Positions 29,380-29,561 of a stretch of DNA of 29,561 nucleotides are shown one piece after another. The notes beneath the pieces are model-generated. The model did no database searches and was not told the origin of the DNA. It saw nothing but the letters and a program-made list of their open reading frames with translations. The position numbers and the translations under genes are program-made. Position 1 is the stretch's first letter, and the number at the start of each line of letters is the position of its first letter. The stretch comes from a virus: the IMG/VR virus record IMGVR_UViG_3300023178_000189, positions 1 to 29,561 of that record. One strand, given 5' to 3'.

Positions 29380-29561
29380 TTACCCCTTAGTAATAATCTG
29401 AGTCGCTGAAATGGCTGTACCTGCAAATACTTCGGGTACATCTGGTGAAGTGGCAAGACTGCCATCAGTCTGGACGTAATGCTTTTTGCCAGTAGTTAGT
29501 CCTGTCTGAGCATCATCTACCGAACCAACAACCTGAATCGTAGCCGTAGCCGTATCTGAGT
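29380..29561 (-). CDS. Tail-fibre-like protein, C-terminal end (partial)
   Basis: Only the last 60 codons are in the window; the gene runs in from beyond the right edge on the minus strand. The visible part contains VDDAQTGLTTGKKHYVQTDG, a beta-hairpin repeat known from the tips of phage tail fibres, then AGTAISATQIITKG before the TAA at 29380-29382. It is therefore probably the C-terminal end of a tail fibre or another appendage protein. Everything upstream of this fragment is unknown. Confidence 0.6.
   Translation of the reverse strand, partial: SDTATATIQVVGSVDDAQTGLTTGKKHYVQTDGSLATSPDVPEVFAGTAISATQIITKG

Overview
The window looks like about half of the genome of a tailed bacteriophage, most likely a marine podovirus-like phage of a Gram-negative host. 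The evidence is dense coding with overlapping start and stop codons, a compact replication module, a block of long glycine-, alanine- and repeat-rich virion proteins of a kind common in uncultured marine phages, and a lysis cassette containing a lipoprotein. I saw no tRNA, rRNA, insertion sequence, CRISPR array or integrase. Terminase, portal and major capsid genes are absent and presumably lie beyond the right edge. The replication gene set recalls HMO-2011-type marine podoviruses, but this is inferred from protein motifs only.

Left arm (1-12006, plus strand), nucleic-acid metabolism: a VRR-NUC nuclease, two small proteins, a family A DNA polymerase (3'-5' exonuclease plus polymerase), a 214-nt non-coding gap with inverted repeats, four small unknown proteins, a SleB-type wall hydrolase, a DUF3310 protein, a staphylococcal-nuclease-like protein, a RecB/Cas4-like nuclease with a four-cysteine set, a basic HNH-like protein and a SNF2-type helicase. 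A good sigma70-like promoter (7313-7340) then opens a second transcription unit: a coiled-coil protein, an acidic-tailed candidate ssDNA-binding protein, an HTH regulator, a large primase-helicase and a 65-aa protein.

Right arm (12003-29561, minus strand, read right to left), virion and lysis genes: the end of a tail-fibre-like gene, a small tail-associated protein, three single-pass membrane proteins (one of only 49 aa), a class 3 lipase, a small lipoprotein, a GH24 lysozyme, a tail hub/nozzle-like protein, a jelly-roll protein, four repeat- or glycine-motif-rich structural proteins, and a 2104-aa polyvalent protein with three N-terminal NFFDQFD motifs, a zincin-like HEMIH site and a PLxRFG-like region. 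The two arms converge on a single CTAG, which supplies overlapping TAG stops on both strands.

Reading of the whole: the left arm builds and processes DNA with at least three recognisable nucleases plus a Leu-type (position 762) polymerase. The right arm builds the tail and ejected internal proteins and then lyses the cell, with enzymes aimed at both peptidoglycan and lipid. The least explained parts are the giant protein and its repeats, a glycine motif shared by four neighbouring virion proteins, the hypervariable-looking repeats at 22922-23360, and the lipase-containing lysis cassette.
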